DNA of 6,437 nt from NCBI GenBank assembly GCA_021794335.1, contig JAJYQZ010000173.1:1-6437 (forward strand), given 5' to 3'. Both the position numbers and the translations under genes were made by a program. The stretch's first letter is position 1. Every line of letters begins with the position of its first letter. Positions 5,952 to 6,437 of this stretch are shown here, piece by piece. This stretch comes from a bacterium (GTDB lineage Bacteria; SZUA-79; Acidulodesulfobacterales; Acidulodesulfobacteraceae). A model generated the notes under the pieces. It was not told the origin of the DNA, searched no databases, and saw only the letters and a program-made list of their open reading frames with translations.

Positions 5952-5959
5952 TTAGGGTT

Positions 5960-6437
5960 ATGAACGATTTTATCTTTAAAGAAAACGAATTATACTGCGA
6001 AGATGTTCCGGTCAAGCATATTGCGGCCGAAGTAGGGACCCCTTTCTATTTATATTCGCTTGCAACATTAAAAAGGCACATAGGCGCCTTTGACGAAAGT
6101 TCAAAAGTATTAAATTCTATTGTTTGTTATAGTGTAAAGGCAAATTCGAACATTGCTATTCTTAATTTTTTATTTAAAATGGGTTGGGGGGCGGATATTG
6201 TTTCGGGCGGAGAGCTTTTCAGGGCAATTCAAGCAGGGGTCGATAAACAAAAAGTGGTATATTCGGGCGTCGGTAAAACGGAAAGCGAGATTGAATTTGC
6301 TCTTAAATCCGATATATTAATGTTTAATGTCGAATCTTTGCCCGAATTATTTTTGATAGATAAAATTGCGGGAGATTTGGGCAAAAAAGCGCGGATTTCT
6401 TTTAGAATTAATCCTAATGTCGATCCAAAAACCCATC
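5960..6437 (+). CDS. lysA: Diaminopimelate decarboxylase, N-terminal part (3' end outside window)
   Basis: The first 159 residues of LysA, the PLP enzyme that decarboxylates meso-diaminopimelate to L-lysine, the last step of the pathway, in the cytoplasm. The start MNDFIFKENELYCEDVPVKHIA and the following VGTPFYLYS are typical of the family's first strand. CYSVKANSN places the PLP-binding lysine at K60. GADIVSGGEL (77-86) is the conserved glycine/serine segment after it, and SFRINPNVDPKTH (147-159) is the LysA signature reached at the window edge. Full-length enzymes are about 400-420 residues, so roughly the first 40% is present, as the alanine-racemase-like barrel; the C-terminal substrate-binding domain lies beyond. 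ATG 5960 is supported by AGGA 5948-5951 and by the family N-terminus. The gene follows the repeat element directly. Confidence 0.96.
   Translation, partial: MNDFIFKENELYCEDVPVKHIAAEVGTPFYLYSLATLKRHIGAFDESSKVLNSIVCYSVKANSNIAILNFLFKMGWGADIVSGGELFRAIQAGVDKQKVVYSGVGKTESEIEFALKSDILMFNVESLPELFLIDKIAGDLGKKARISFRINPNVDPKTH

Larger units (their letters stand above)
5626..5957. repeat. Nested inverted-repeat element with tandem core, locus 2
   Basis: This element fills the 340-base gap between the prenyl synthase and lysA. Outer arms: 5626-5641 (CCCTAATCCTGCAATA) is the perfect reverse complement of 5942-5957, and after one mismatch the pairing resumes for 5 bp (5643-5647 with 5936-5940). Inner arms: 5655-5681 is the reverse complement of 27 bases of 5878-5905. 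Between them lie a unique stretch (about 5682-5711), a degenerate unit (5712-5745) and four identical 33-bp units (5746-5877). The gap from outer to inner arm is 7 bases on the left and 30 on the right, the mirror of locus 1. No gene is supported here, although several frames stay open because the unit length is a multiple of three. Confidence 0.85.

Noticed and set aside
5677..5963. Open frames on both strands through the tandem repeats, giving proteins with an 11-residue repeat
   Set aside because: The 33-bp unit is a multiple of three, so any frame without a stop in one unit stays open. Peptides of the CHSRESGNP and FLRRRES type are a common false gene call over dRS3-like repeats, and there is no ribosome site.

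Overview
The window is an AT-rich bacterial chromosome segment in which every recognisable gene lies on the + strand. The mix suggests a proteobacterium-like, Gram-negative-type organism: diaminopimelate-route lysine synthesis, a long-chain polyprenyl diphosphate synthase, RadA, a geranylgeranyl-reductase-family flavoprotein, NHL and fibronectin III extracytoplasmic proteins, and intergenic dRS3-like repeats. A deltaproteobacterial-type lineage such as the Sva0485/Acidulodesulfobacterales group would fit, but that is a guess from style and not a measurement.

Layout. Positions 3-170 hold the 3' end of a gene whose last ~55 residues look like the end of a fibronectin type III domain. After a 100-base gap with a strong Shine-Dalgarno comes a membrane-anchored six-bladed NHL propeller protein (271-1314), then, 15 bases later, a geranylgeranyl-reductase-family FAD oxidoreductase (1330-2412). 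A 265-289-base intergenic region follows, holding a nested inverted-repeat element (2426-2593) and a candidate promoter. Next come a ribose-5-phosphate-isomerase-B-like protein that has lost its active-site motifs (2702-3214), radA overlapping it by 8 bases (3207-4562), and a TTG-start polyprenyl diphosphate synthase (4651-5619). A second, larger nested inverted-repeat element (5626-5957) contains four identical 33-bp tandem units. The window closes inside the 5' part of lysA (5960 onward).

How the genes relate. RadA (recombination) and the RpiB-like protein are translationally overlapped, so they are probably co-expressed. The prenyl synthase makes isoprenoid chains, and the flavoprotein upstream belongs to a family that saturates such chains, so a quinone or lipid side-chain link is plausible but unproven. 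LysA is ordinary housekeeping.

The two most interesting things are (1) the RpiB-fold protein without RpiB chemistry, coupled to radA, and (2) two intergenic elements built alike: a common 28-bp dRS3-like inverted repeat inside outer inverted arms whose sequence differs between the loci. In the second element the outer right arm covers the lysA ribosome binding site.
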